A stretch of DNA of 64,000 nt from Reticulitermes speratus (GCA_021186555.1 JAJKFL010000026.1:8391709-8455708), one strand, 5' to 3'; counted from the stretch's first letter, positions 10,754 to 21,298 are shown. Notes: generated by a model not told the origin, from the letters alone. Numbers and translations: made by a program.

Positions 10754-10800
10754 AATCAGCCTGACGATGGCTGTATTTTAGCCGAAACACGTAGCTGATT
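10754..10800 (+). ncRNA. Minimal type I hammerhead ribozyme
   Basis: Predicted self-cleaving RNA. Stem I AATCAGC/GCTGATT (10754-10760 with 10794-10800, 7 bp perfect); box CTGACGA (10761-10767); one extra U; stem II GGCT/AGCC; GAAAC (10784-10788); stem III of only AC/GT with loop AC; H17 is A (10793), so cleavage is predicted after 10793. All core bases are present. The extra U before stem II is shared with the other copies. Cleavage as a dimer is expected for this class by analogy. Confidence 0.8.
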
Positions 10801-11534
10801 TTCTTGCGAAATAAATAGTTACGTTTGGACTGAATATTTTTGTACTCTTAATGACACAAATTTATGTTGGCGCAATCCTTGGCACATTCTTGAGTACTGA
10901 AGTCAGATGGCCCCTTCCCCACCCACCCCCACCACCCTTTCAATACAAGCGTAATCTAAACTACTGCGAAGTTCTGTTCACCCAACCCTTCGCTACCATC
11001 TGCCTTCATTACTCAGACGGCTAAAAGGTGCGTCCTTTAATGATGAATTCGGCCTCACTTTAAGTCACAGTTTATGCTCTGAATATGGAGGGAAGGAGAA
11101 ACAAGTACCGCCTTCGAAACTTAAAACGAATTCAGTCCAAGACGTTTTAGCTCAGTCTGTGCAGTGAATGGGCTACGGACGGTTAGACTCCTGGTAGGGG
11201 CAAGAAATTATTTTGTTTTCCGAAACGTCCACCCAGTAACTTACTCAGTTCGCACCTGGAGCCCTTTCCTCGCGGAGAAAGGCGGTCGGAGGCGTGATGC
11301 TGACCAGTTATCCCCGTATAGTCTCAGAGACTTGGAATGTGTGCAGTTATATCGCAATTCATTACCTCGTCCTCAAATCCAAGATGTGTAAACTGTGTAA
11401 ATCTTACTTCAAGCGATAGGCTCGAAGGGACACATTATGTTGTTTACCAATTTGTTGTTGTTGTTGTTGTCGTTAACCTTGGTTATGAGCATTTACAGCT
11501 GTCCGATCTGTATTCCGTACGGTATAGAGCTCAT
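10801..11534. other. No recognisable gene
   Basis: No conserved product. A (GTT)n tract lies near 11452-11470. Confidence 0.45.
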
Positions 11535-11665
11535 GCCAGACCGGTCTCAAAGGCCCCTTGTAGCTTGGCTACTCGACTCAGTGCTTGTGTGTTCGAATCC
11601 TACTGCGGTTATGGGTGTTTGTTTCCAACTCTGTTTCGTTGTGTGTTGTTCAGTGTAAGGCGGAA
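11535..11665 (+). repeat. Degenerate SINE-A-like copy
   Basis: 'ccggtctcaaaggccccttg', a box B 'tgtgttcgaatcc' and 'gttgtgtgttgttcag' follow the order of SINE-A but are strongly diverged. Confidence 0.5.
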
Positions 11666-12156
11666 TTACTTGTGGTGTTTTGCTCCTGCATTCAGATGAT
11701 TCCATCCATTTAGGATTTTCAATTAATATTTTGTGTGGATTTTGATGTGTGTAAGTTTAAGCAGAATATAATTGTGAACTTAAGATTGTGTAAATATGTT
11801 CATGCACGATATGATTAATATACTGAATTCAGCATTGGATGATATATTTATTATATTTTATATACAATATTTCTAATATATGTTTGATGCTTTCTTTTGT
11901 GTGTCATTCCAGTGCGTTTCCTGTAGATAGATGATATTCAAGCAAATCATATACAGAGATCTCGTTATACATGAACTCCTCTATATTTATATTCGTACCA
12001 AAGACTGGAGTTAGACACTATTGCTGCTTTATTATAGAGAACTTGACATAGTGTTTTAATATTAGACATCCCCGTTAGTACGCACATGCAAAAGTTTATT
12101 TTTACTCTTATCAATAGTACAGTCACAACCAACACATGCACTTTGCAATACTTAAT

Positions 12157-12197
12157 CAGGCTACCGGTTTCAGCTAAAAGTGCCATCATCAGGCCTA
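12157..12197 (-). ncRNA. Minimal type I hammerhead ribozyme
   Basis: Minus strand: stem I TAGGC/GCCTG (one G-U); box CTGATGA; extra U; stem II GGC/GCT; GAAAC; loop CG; GTA, giving stem III AC/GT and H17 = A. The stem III word ACCGGT is self-complementary. All core bases are intact. Left member of an outward-facing pair with 12414-12454. Confidence 0.75.
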
Positions 12198-12413
12198 CGG
12201 CAGAAAGCTATGGAAGTCAAACTCCATGCATTTGGTAAGAGGAAAAACTTTTTTTTTCACAATTACGTATATAAAATTTATATCAATATATAAATGTGCT
12301 GCCTAAGAGAAGTATATGTTAAAATGTAAATATAAAAGGCGTAAAATATAAAAAATACATATAATTATAAAAATGTGAATATAAAAATGGCGCCAGACCG
12401 TAGTTTTTTGTTA

Positions 12414-12454
12414 TAGGCCTGATGATGGTTCTTTGAGCTGAAACCGGTAGCCTG
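12414..12454 (+). ncRNA. Minimal type I hammerhead ribozyme
   Basis: Stem I TAGGC (12414-12418) with GCCTG (12450-12454); box CTGATGA (12419-12425); extra U; stem II GGTT/AGCT with wobble pairs; GAAAC (12440-12444); loop CG; GTA (12447-12449). Cleavage is predicted after 12449. The two hammerheads share the core but differ in stem II loop, so they diverged after duplication. Confidence 0.75.
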
Positions 12455-12685
12455 ATCACGTGTGGCATGTGTGTGTTGGTTGTGATTGTACTGCTGAAAA
12501 AGAGTAAAATGTGCTTTTACATAATGTACATAACTTAAGTGGGTTGTGACAATAAGTGAGAATTTGTGTGTATCAGAAAACGTCTTAAATGTCGAAAAAA
12601 AGAGTATAAAGATCAGGCATGGGGAACAGAACACCTAATATACCTAATATACCTAATTATTTGAAGGTGGTGTCTTTATTTTCAG

Positions 12686-12731
12686 GATCGGATTATGCCA
12701 TCTGGAGGTACGCAGAATCCTTCGTGAAATG
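12686..12731 (+). CDS. Candidate internal micro-exon
   Basis: A strong acceptor (pyrimidine-rich 'gtctttattttcag' ending 12685) and donor (gtgagt from 12732) bracket 46 nt that are more GC-rich than the surroundings. Two phases are open: one reads SDYAIWRYAESFVKW-like, the other IGLCHLEVRRILREM. I do not recognise either product. If real, the gene spans long introns made of the repeats listed here. It could equally be a chance match or part of an unlisted repeat. Confidence 0.25.
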
Positions 12732-12739
12732 GTGAGTCT

Positions 12740-14025
12740 TTAAATCATATACTGTTACGACAATTGGATAATTGCATTTCCTAGATGCATCCATTTGATA
12801 ACACTCTGGTACTGGTGTTTCATATTACTTCAGATTTTTTTTTATTAAAGTGGCTAATTGGTTATTATGTGTACCACACACTTTAAAATTTGTCAATCTT
12901 TGTTTTATCCACAGAGCACATCTATGTGTTTTGTATCTCACAACAAACAGCGATTATTTCCCTATACAGCGTAAATTGATTGGGTTTTATAATCGCGCTG
13001 GTGTGTGTTTACTGCGCGGTACGGTCTGTGTATTTAAATATTATTTAGATAAAATTCCTGCTTCAAAGTGTCGAAGAGAGTTGCTATATTCTTATTTGGT
13101 AGTGACGTGAAACTGAATACTGTCTTTTATCCAGATATCTGAAATGAGGCATACCCATACAGATAAACATAGGTATATGATAAATATATACAGCACATGT
13201 ATTGTCATATATACACGATTTTATTGTAGCATCATCTGAAACACAGAATGTAATTGTACGAATCATTTTCTAGTTGTTTTATAGAATAGGTTTCTTTGTT
13301 TCATAAACAAGAACAGACAAATGATACGTCCATTATTATAAGCTACTGGTATGTCCGTCCTTCTCTTCGACCTTCGTTAGAAACAGTAATTTTTTTAAAC
13401 ATTTGGTAGACCTGTATGAAACTTGGTATGAAATGTATTTCGTTACATGTCACATACAGAAGGAAAGTTGAGTTTTTAGGACAGTGATTTGGCTGTTTGC
13501 AAATGACAGATGTCAAGTAGTGTGTGTGAAATGAGAAGATATATTTTATATATTTTTATTGTGAGTATCTGACCTGTTGAGGCTGAAACAAGGAAATGGA
13601 TTTCCTCAGGATCAGCTTGTTACAATCAATAGAACTTAATGAGGCCTGACAATGCAAGACCGTGGCGGATCCGCGGGGTAAAAGTTTATGTCTAACGTGC
13701 TTGCATGATAGCATCTTTGACAATTTAACTTTTTAATGCACATAAGGGTTTGTTTCGTTTAGTACATTCTTGTGTACAGCGTGGGTCAAATGCAGAATTT
13801 TTAGTGTCAAATGTGGCGTTATGGGCCTATACATTATCTACTGGCATTTAACCTTTTATCGCTGGCCTCGGTGCACTGTACGGATCTTTAATTCTTTATA
13901 TTCTACCGGGATCGGTGCACTGTAGGTCGTGAATGCATTTAAGGGTACCTTAAATTTAAAAGCCCTTCGTCTTGGGCAGGAGTTGGAATTGAAACCCTAG
14001 TAAGAAATTTAAAAAAAGAAGAAAG
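12740..14025. other. No recognisable feature
   Basis: AT-rich. An 86-codon frame at 12850-13110 shows no domain. Confidence 0.45.
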
Positions 14026-14029
14026 AACG

Positions 14030-14633
14030 AGACAGGCAGAAGGAAAGTAAATATGTTAAGTAACCGAGGAAGATAAAAGAAATATAAAAACAAAAAAGAA
14101 AAAAGAAAGAGAGAAAGTGTGAACGAAATGAGTAAGAGACAAGGAAAGGAATGAAGAATTAAGAGAACGAGAGAGAAAGAATGAAAGATGGAAAGTAAAT
14201 ATGTTAAGTAACCGAGGAAGATAAAAGAAATATAAAAACAAAAAAGAAAAAAGAAAGAGAGAAAGTGTGAACGAAATGAGTAAGAGACAAGGAAAGGAAT
14301 GAAGAAATAAAGAGAACGAGAGAGAAAGAATGAAAGAAGGAAAGTAAATATGTTAAGTAACCGAGGAAGATAAAAGAAATATAAAAACAAAAAAGAAAGA
14401 GAGAAAGTGTGAACGAAATGAGTAAGAGACAAGGAAAGGAATGAAGAAATAAAGAGAACGAGAGAGAAAGAATGAAAGATGGAAAGTAAATATGTTAAGT
14501 AACCGAGGAAGATAAAAGAAATATAAAAACAAAAAAGAAAGAGAGAAAGTGTGAACGAAATGAGTAAGAGACAAGGAAAGGAATGAAGAAATAAAGAGAA
14601 CGAGAGAGAAAGAATGAAAGATGGAAAGTAATA
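14030..14633. repeat. Purine-rich tandem array, about 4 units of 141-149 bp
   Basis: The marker 'gaaagtaaatatgttaagta' recurs at 14043, 14191, 14340 and 14482, then truncated near 14622. The unit is almost pure A/G apart from a short central segment. Length differences come from a 6-8 bp 'aaaaag' variation. The long opposite-strand frames are a by-product of the repeat, not a gene. Confidence 0.9.
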
Positions 14634-14639
14634 AACGAA

Positions 14640-15165
14640 TATAAATTAAATGTGTTAACAGTTTGAAAGAAAGAGGGTGGGGGACAAAAGAAGGTCACTG
14701 CTCTGTACCTGACTGCTGTCACTTCACGTGTACATATACATATAATTGACTTTAAGAGATAATTACTCTTTGACAGTTTACGGTTGTACCTTGCACTGTC
14801 ATCTGAGTTAAAAGTGGCACCAAGTACTTTCGTCTTCATATCGCCGTGATGCGCCGTAGACAATTGCTCACGCCAGTGTCGGTCGTGGTGGTTTGTACGA
14901 TACAAGATATCACGCCTTGGACCTCCCTAGGAGCATCTCACAAGAATTATGGCGTCCAGACACGCAGTGCCGCGCGTTCACTCGATCGGAACCAATCGGA
15001 CACCATGGCCAGGTTTTGATTTGTTTCCAGACGATATTACACGGCTGTACTTTGTTTCTTTTCATTTTAGAACAGCTGATGAGTACATTGCTGTTTTTAA
15101 TAGATTGCTTTACTGTTGGTTGCGAAGATAATTTACGGGTTTACATACTCCTATGTAAAAGGTAC
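14640..15165. other. No recognisable gene
   Basis: A 34-bp segment at 15098-15132 ('aatagattgctttactg...') recurs in diverged form at 15441-15473, bracketing the SINE-D copy. No product is supported. Confidence 0.4.
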
Positions 15166-15167
15166 AA

Positions 15168-15457
15168 AAAAGGTAAAAGTTTTCTCTGTCCACGCCATTA
15201 AGGCATATAGGGGGAGTAGAGGCATAGCTCCACTCATTCTTAACGTTGGCACTACATGGAGGTGAGTGGTTAACTTTACCCCCCCCTTCCCGGCCACTTT
15301 ACCCCCGGGAAAGAACCTCGCTACCCATTGAGTAGTAGGCAGGGTGGGTCCAAGGGCAAGTCTGGACGTTTTGGAGAAGATAAAAATCTCTTACCATTAC
15401 CGGGATTGGAACACCGGACCGTCGATGTCTGTATTAATTTAATAGATTACGTCACCG
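15168..15457 (-). repeat. SINE-D, diverged
   Basis: Minus-strand copy with the family landmarks 'gagtagaggcatagctcc', 'ggccactttacccccggg' and 'gcagggtgggtccaa'. The tRNA-like head end is degraded. Confidence 0.75.
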
Positions 15458-15816
15458 TAGGTTGTGAAGATAACTTAAAAGGTTCACTTAGGCTTTGTGT
15501 GGATAGAAGAAACGACTAAGAGGAATAGTCCACCCATTTGACAGGAGCCTGGGTGGGTATCAGAGCCGTTCTAGTGTCTTGGACGTTTAGGTAAACCTGT
15601 TTGTCACGTTCGGGAATCTAACCACGATCCACTGGACGTCCAGTCCATAGTTCGGTCATTATGAAAAGTACATTAAATTAACACATAAAGCGGAAGTTTT
15701 GTTTTTGTCTTCATAGGTCAGATATAAGCTTTACTTTACATGAAGATGAGACTGAAGTTAAGTCCTCTGAATTCCATCAGCTTCACCGGTTAAACCAGAT
15801 TGTTCAGTCCAGTCTT

Positions 15817-15948
15817 GATTTCAGGCTTCCGCCGCGATGTTGATGAGATCTGCGCTCTTCTGGGGTATTACGCGGTGTCGTGTGGTAATTGTTTACCGAC
15901 GTTTCGGGACAAAGTATCGGTCCCATCTTGACGGGTCAAGACTTCTGG
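15817..15948 (-). mobile_element. P element, single arm
   Basis: One arm of the palindromic P family: 'tttcaggcttccgccgcg' at the outer end, 'gcgctcttctgggg' in the middle, then 'accgacgtttcgggac' near the centre. On the minus strand the inner end reads as a hammerhead-like motif (stem II GGGAC/GTCCC, GAAAC, GTC). The second arm is absent. Confidence 0.75.
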
Positions 15949-16189
15949 ATCCTAGAAGAGAGCAGTTCTTAGTCCAGTCTTGTTTTTCTTCACCTTTATA
16001 TTAAGACTAAATGTTTGCTTGAGCCGTACAAAATATCCCCATTCTGTGGGAAATATCGTGATGTATTTCGGCTCCGAGTGTCATCCTTCCTGAACAAAGG
16101 GAGACTGAGAGGGGGATTTTTTTTGATGACGCTTATAAGATTATACATTATCAGTTGTATGTGAATCAAGTGTGAGTAAGGCATATCGA

Positions 16190-16333
16190 TGGAATGATTA
16201 TGACAGAGGAAAACTGAAGGTCTCAGAGAAGAGTATGTCCCAGTGTTACTTAGTTTAACACAAATCCCACATTGACAGGCCTGGGGCTGAACTTGATTTT
16301 CCTCGGTGGGAGGCCTGTCCCATGGCAAGGTCC
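16190..16333 (-). repeat. SINE-C fragment, diverged
   Basis: Body and head of SINE-C: 'atggaatgattatgacag', 'acacaaatcccacattgac' and 'cctcggtgggaggcctg'. The tail is missing. Confidence 0.65.
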
Positions 16334-16578
16334 TGGAAGGACTGGATTTAAGTTTTTAACTTCGTGATGAAAGCAGAGGAGTGACGTAAAGTGGCGAGTG
16401 ATGGATGTGGGAATAGCCGTCGTATGTATGCGGCTGAGAACCACACACACAGTGAAGAGAAAACCTCTCTCACGGCAAATGGATTCCAGCCCTAAGTGGT
16501 GTATAACTTAATGTCGTTACAGGGGTGACCCACAACTCGTAAGTTCGATTCAGGACTGCACTGTCTATTATATACGAA

Positions 16579-17240
16579 GGTCAGGCAGAAAATAAATTTC
16601 CGTGTGTATATTTTAAATTATTTAATATCTACTCTAAGAATAACAGTTTACTTGTAATTTTACTGCTCACTACCTTTCTACATCGTCTTCTTCAGAATCA
16701 AAGTATTTATCATATCGTGAGACGAACGTCTATGTTCCTTTTCTTTTTGTTTGTTTTGTGAAGGGCTCCGCAGCAGATGCTACGGACGCACCGCAGCCTT
16801 AAGGCTTATTGTGCAACCCTATGATAAATATTCTTAGTCGTTTCGTTTTAATGGAGCACCGGTGGAATGAAATTGACCAGGGGAAAACCGATGTATTCGG
16901 GGAAAAACCTGTCCCAGTGCCACTTTGTCCACCACAAATCTCACATGGACTGACCTGGGATCGCAACCGGGCCTCCGCGGTGAAAGGCCGGTGACTAACC
17001 GTCTGAGCCATGGCACGGTCTATGTTCCCTGTTATCAGCCCTTGTACTATGTCATCAGCCATCGTGTCACAACAGTTTTCACCTCGCGATCGTCTTTAAA
17101 TTTGTGGCCGCCAGGATTTTCCTCAGCGCTGTAAACAGATGACAATCGCTTGGCGACGAACTATCGTGATATAATCACAATCGATGTAGGTTCTTTGGTT
17201 ACGGAATTACCCGCCATGTAAACTTATTTCCTGACTGACC
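16579..17240. mobile_element. 372-bp terminal-inverted-repeat element, copy 1 (split by SINE-C)
   Basis: The ends are imperfect 26-bp inverted repeats: the left starts 'ggtcaggcagaaaataaatt', the right ends with the complement 'aacttatttcctgactgacc'. Removing the SINE-C and its duplication leaves about 372 bp, matching the 373-bp second copy at 57368-57740 in inverted orientation. Internal matches include 'tttatcatatcgtg', 'cctcgcgatcgtctttaaat' and 'gtaggttctttggttacg'. Non-coding, so non-autonomous. No clear target duplication. Confidence 0.75.
16739..17017 (-). repeat. SINE-C nested in the 372-bp element
   Basis: Near-full copy with an intact tRNA-like head on the minus strand. An 11-bp perfect duplication 'gtctatgttcc' (16728-16738 and 17018-17028) lies in host-element sequence, which proves that it inserted after that element. 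Confidence 0.92.
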
Positions 17241-17438
17241 ATCGTATTTTATTGTATGGCGATTCAGGGTTTTGGTCTGTCTCGTCTGTATACTATTTTT
17301 TTTTTCACAGAAATACTGACATATTGTTAATTGTTTTGCTTTCGATATTAGGCGCACCGTGTTGGATCGAAATCGGGCCGCGCAGAATTGTGTATCAATA
17401 ACTCTCTAGACTCTTACTACGGAAAATCTTTTATCCAG

Positions 17439-17683
17439 TGGCGCAACAGCCCCTAGTGGGCCAGGGCCTCCTTGTTATCGAGGCTTTACGATCACACTCA
17501 GACACACCACACTCGGTAGGACTCCTCTAGACGAGTGATCAGCCCGACGCAGAGACCTCTACCTGACATCACACAACAATCACAAAAGACAGACATTCAT
17601 GCCTCCGGCGGGATTCGAACCCGCAATCCCAGCAGGCGAACGGCCGCAGACCCACGCCTCAGACCGCGCGGCCACTGGGATTA
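17439..17683 (-). repeat. SINE-A, full length
   Basis: Minus-strand copy with box B 'ggttcgaatcc'-type at about 17610-17622 and a complete body. It belongs to the subfamily whose tail reads '...ggccctggcccactagggg'. Confidence 0.9.
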
Positions 17684-17811
17684 GTATGGAAAGTACTGGG
17701 TTCAAATCTCGAATTGCCAATGTTCCCCTCTTTACGTATATTTTAAAAGTTTCCTATCATGGCTGCCTCAAGTGGGCTACTTTACCAGAAGTTAGATAAG
17801 TAAGCAGCGTT

Positions 17812-18240
17812 GGTAGAATGATGATTAGAAGGGGATAATCGAAGTGCTTGGAGGTATGTCTATCCCAGTACTGTTTTGACTACACTTAACCCCACCTGAC
17901 CGTGCCATGACTCAGGCGGCCTCTCGCCGCGGAGCCCTGGTTCTATCCCGGGTCAGTCAATGTGGGATTTGTGGTGGACAAAGTGGCACTGGGACAGGTT
18001 TCTCCCTGAGTACCTCGGTTCTGTCCTGTCAATTTAATTCCACCGGTGCTGCATTACACGGAAAAACGGTAAAAGCACCTAATCATCATCTTCATCACAG
18101 GGTTGCACAATAAGCCTCAAGGCTGCGGTGCGTCCGTAGCATCTGCTGCGGGGTTCTTCTCCACCAAAAAAAAAAAACACCTACCCTGGTTTTGAAACTT
18201 TGTTTTCTTGGTGAAAGCCCGCAATTACCGCCCGAACTGT
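17812..18240 (-). repeat. Old SINE-C split by a younger SINE-C
   Basis: Minus-strand body at 17812-17903 ('ggtagaatgatgattag' to 'ccccacctgac') resumes at about 18171-18240 ('cacctaccctgg' to 'ggtgaaagcccgcaattacc'), which matches the family head. The interruption is the plus-strand copy at 17904-18170. Confidence 0.7.
17904..18170 (+). repeat. SINE-C, full length, nested
   Basis: Starts 'cgtgccatgactcagg', has a head with '...tctatcccgggtcag', and ends '...gcatctgctgcggggttct' plus 12 A. Flanked by approximately matching 'cacctgac'/'cacctacc'. Confidence 0.9.
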
Positions 18241-18244
18241 GGCT

Positions 18245-19038
18245 CGATCCAACGGTTATGCTTTGTGAGCTTTTAGCTTTTTCGCGGTTCCCTCAACGTT
18301 TACCGTCGATTGTCCTTCGCCCAAGTTCTGACTTTTACAAGCATTAGTGATGATGTCACTGTGGGCTGTATAGCCTGTGCATTAAAAAAGAAAGGTTATT
18401 TTGGACCTTTGGAGCACAGTGGTTGCTATATGTATAAAAAGCTTTGACATTAAAAAACTGTGCATTTTACTCGCACATTGCATTTGTGTCTTTAATATTG
18501 TTCTCACAATAAACAAGGATTAGTTCCCTAAACACTGTTAACTGGCTGGTAATTCTAATGGAGAAGCATTGTATTTACTGAGATGTAGGAACAGAGTTTA
18601 TATTATTTGGACGCAGTTCGTGCTTGAATTGTTTACGTAACACATTGCTCATTAGTGAAAGTAATCCACATTTGGCCCTTGGGCTGCTACATACGACCAG
18701 CGGTTTGTCGTACAGCGAGTGACCTTTCCTTGCGCGGCCGAACATTCGCTCGTGACTATCACTAATGACGAGATGCTCTGCATGTGAATGCAGCTAACCA
18801 CGTGTCAGTTCTATAAATACGTATTAATAACACACGCTTATATTGTGACACTGCTGGATGTTGCCTAGGGAACAAGCCCGGATAAATTTGTCGTTGAACA
18901 TGACGTTATACTGGTCTGCTATTCTGCCTCCCATTCGGGATATCCCGTGTTCGATCCTCGATCCAACGGTTTGCTAATCTGATTTATAGTCCAGGACTCA
19001 GCTCTGCCTCCACAGAAGCTGGAGAAATGTAGGGGAAG
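18245..19038. other. No recognisable gene
   Basis: A box B-like 'gtgttcgatcc' near 18947 hints at a very old tRNA-derived repeat. Otherwise nothing. Confidence 0.4.
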
Positions 19039-19046
19039 TGTTAGAT

Positions 19047-19507
19047 CAGTGGTATTCAACCTGGGGTACGCTTACCCCCGGGGGTACGCGAAGACATTTT
19101 AGGGGTAGGTAAAATAAAAAAAAAATAAATATATTATTTTATGATAAACACTGAATAATCAGGACCAGATTTAGAGTTAGCCACAAGAGACCCGAAAGTA
19201 AGGACATGCGATTTGGGGGCTCCATTTTTTTCTCTCTCCTTTATGCGATTCGTATCTGGGCGGCTAGTTTCATTTTATTCCACATAGTTCATATAATATA
19301 TTTGTTATTTAATAGCTTGACTCTCCTTTTCATCATTTAAAACTTATTATTTAATACATTATTTTGGATGTAATTTATTTAACTTATTTTAGATGTAGAT
19401 TATAGAATATGTATAACTTGAATTATGCACCAACAACTTTGGGGGGTACAAAGTTGAAGAGAAATTATATCTGGGGGTACGCGAACAAAAAAGTTTGAAT
19501 ACCACTG
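19047..19507. mobile_element. hAT-type miniature element (461 bp)
   Basis: Terminal inverted repeats CAGTGGTATTCAA...TTGAATACCACTG are typical of hAT transposons. An 8-bp duplication differs at one base (tgttagat at 19039-19046, tgatagat at 19508-19515). The subterminal 'gggggtacgcgaa' occurs near both ends. It has no transposase frame, so it depends on a hAT transposase elsewhere. Confidence 0.85.
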
Positions 19508-20034
19508 TGATAGATATTTGTGCCTCCCGTTCTTTACAGTGTCACAAAGCTGGGTTCCGAACTGTGATCTGTCTAGGTAAATAGGACACGACCGCTTTCC
19601 AAATTCTTACCTATTTAAGTACAGTAATTGCAGGCGTTCTACTCATCTGACCTTGATATTTGGTACGAATTTATGTAAATAAAACGAATCGGAGTCCATC
19701 AACTTCCATATAAGTCCAGAGCCGTTGATTCAGTTTTTAGTGCTGTAGTAGATGGAACCAAAGACCTCCCATTTAACGGAATGACCCACGTATTAGACTG
19801 CAGAGGAATGTTGTTGCAAGCTCGTCAAGTGGTTACTAATGTTTTTAACTTGCCTGCCATGATCTGTGTTGTGTAGCTCAGTTGGTGGCCTCGTCGAGGG
19901 TGACGAGTTAGGCAAGTTACACGTCTCACCTAGCATGACGGACCCCAAACAGTGGACCACTGCTGGTGCCACTTTACGGCCTCGGGAGTCTGTTCTTCGG
20001 TCCTGTCTCAGTGACAGGTCGAATCCTGTTTGTT

Positions 20035-20480
20035 TCTTTTCTCTTCTTTTCGTTTTTCTTGCTTTCTCTCTTTGGTTTGTATGTTATTTCTTTTTTCCTT
20101 TCTCTTTTGGTTTCTCCTTTTTTAATTGGTCGTCCATTTCTGCCTGTGTCCTTCCTTCCTTTAAATGTGTACGTTACCACAACCGACTGTCTTATTCATT
20201 GTTATCATCTTTTCCATACTCTTCCTTTCATCCCTTATTTAACCTATCTCTCCTTACTTTTTCTTTCCATTCTTTCCCTATTTCTGCTTTCATATAGTAT
20301 AGGCCTGTATGTTTTCACAACCAGGCATATTTCTAATCATTGTTATCCTCTTTCTTCACAGTCCTTGCTCTTTTCTTTTATCCTGTATTTTCCTATTTCT
20401 TCTGTCCTTTCTCTCTTTTTCCTTTCACATAGCCTATGTGTTACCACAACAGAATGTGTGTCTATTAATTTGTTTCTCGT
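20035..20480. repeat. Diverged polypyrimidine tandem repeat, about 135-bp period
   Basis: A marker of the form 'gt(t/a)(a/t)ccacaac' recurs near 20170, 20310 and 20440 in C/T-rich sequence with 'tcattgttatc(a/c)tctt' after the first two. The long frames here arise from lack of purine-rich stops and are not a credible protein. Confidence 0.6.
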
Positions 20481-20483
20481 TTC

Positions 20484-20885
20484 CTCGAGTGGAGAAGACT
20501 ACATAACGAGGAACTTAATGATCTGTGCTCATCATCAAATATTATTCGGATGATCAAATCGAGAAGAATGAGGTGGGCGGGGCGAGCACGTATGGGTGAG
20601 GGGAGAGGTGCATACAGGGTTTTGGTGGGGAGACCTGAGGGAAGGAGACCACTTGGAAGACCCAGGCGTAGATGGGAGGATAATATTAAAATGGATCTTC
20701 AAGAAGTGGGATGGGGGGGGGTATGGACTGGATTGATGTGGCTCAGGATAGGGACAGGTGGCGGGCTCTTGTGAGTGCGGTAATGAACCTTCGGGTTCCA
20801 TAAAACGCGGGGAAATTCTTGACAAGCTGACGACCTGTTAGCTTCTCAAGAAGGACTCTGCTCCATGGAGTTATTTAGTTAGTTA
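20484..20885 (+). pseudogene. RTE-type LINE 3' end (reverse transcriptase C-terminus)
   Basis: Translates to the C-terminal part of an RTE-like polyprotein: LHNEELNDL, then SRRMRWAG (plus a few deleted residues of the usual HVARM segment), [37 protein letters not shown]-run near 20708-20718 shifts the frame. Then 'aatgaaccttcgggttcc' encodes the last residues before a short 3' UTR and a TTAG-rich tail. 5'-truncated and dead. Related ends occur at 44150, 59893 and 60801. Confidence 0.85.
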
Positions 20886-21008
20886 GTTTCCTCGTATTCT
20901 ATCTCATCCACTCTGTTCCTTCTCTGTCTCTCCTTTTCCGCCACACACATATTACAACTGAATAAACCTTCGTGTCTAACGTCGATAATCTTTGACTTAA
21001 TTAAAGAT

Positions 21009-21298
21009 AACTTGTTCCCTGTGCACGCTGTGACAACGGGGGAGGATTGGAGGCATATTTTATTTCATCCTTAGTATCAGAACTAGATGGAGGTGGGTGC
21101 ATAACGTCCCGGCCGCTTTACCCCTGTGAAAGGAATTCCCAGTAGGTATTATTCAACAGGCCAAGTGGGCTCCAGACCCTTTGTGAATGCCTCAGAGAAG
21201 AGAAAGATCTCTTGCCTCTGCCGGGAACCGAAACCATGACTCCTGTATCGTCAAGCCAATAGCCCAGTCATTACATCGACTGAGCTACCTCGTCTACG
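21009..21298 (-). repeat. SINE-D, diverged
   Basis: 'gtcccggccgctttacccc', 'ggccaagtgggctcc' and a tRNA-like end 'gactgagctacctcg' identify the family. Both ends are eroded. Confidence 0.75.

Larger units (their letters stand above)
12101..12510. mobile_element. Inverted-repeat element with two outward hammerheads
   Basis: The left arm (12101-12197) and right arm (12414-12510) are inverted copies: read outward, both go hammerhead, 'gcctgat', 'tgtgttggttgtga', 'tgtact', 'gagtaaaa'. The roughly 215 bp between the arms is AT-rich and not inverted. This resembles paired terminal repeats of Penelope-like elements in inverted order, with no reverse transcriptase left. Confidence 0.65.

Noticed and set aside
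13956..14905. Long minus-strand frames rich in F, L and S
   Set aside because: They are translations of the purine-rich tandem array; sequence repeats exactly with the DNA unit and encodes no domain.
19866..20553. 143- and 195-codon frames with hydrophobic stretches
   Set aside because: Most of their length is C/T-rich tandem sequence lacking stops, and the last part is an out-of-frame reading of the RTE LINE.
20535..20825. 96-codon minus-strand frame
   Set aside because: It is the antisense of the RTE reverse transcriptase end, which explains the coding-like composition.
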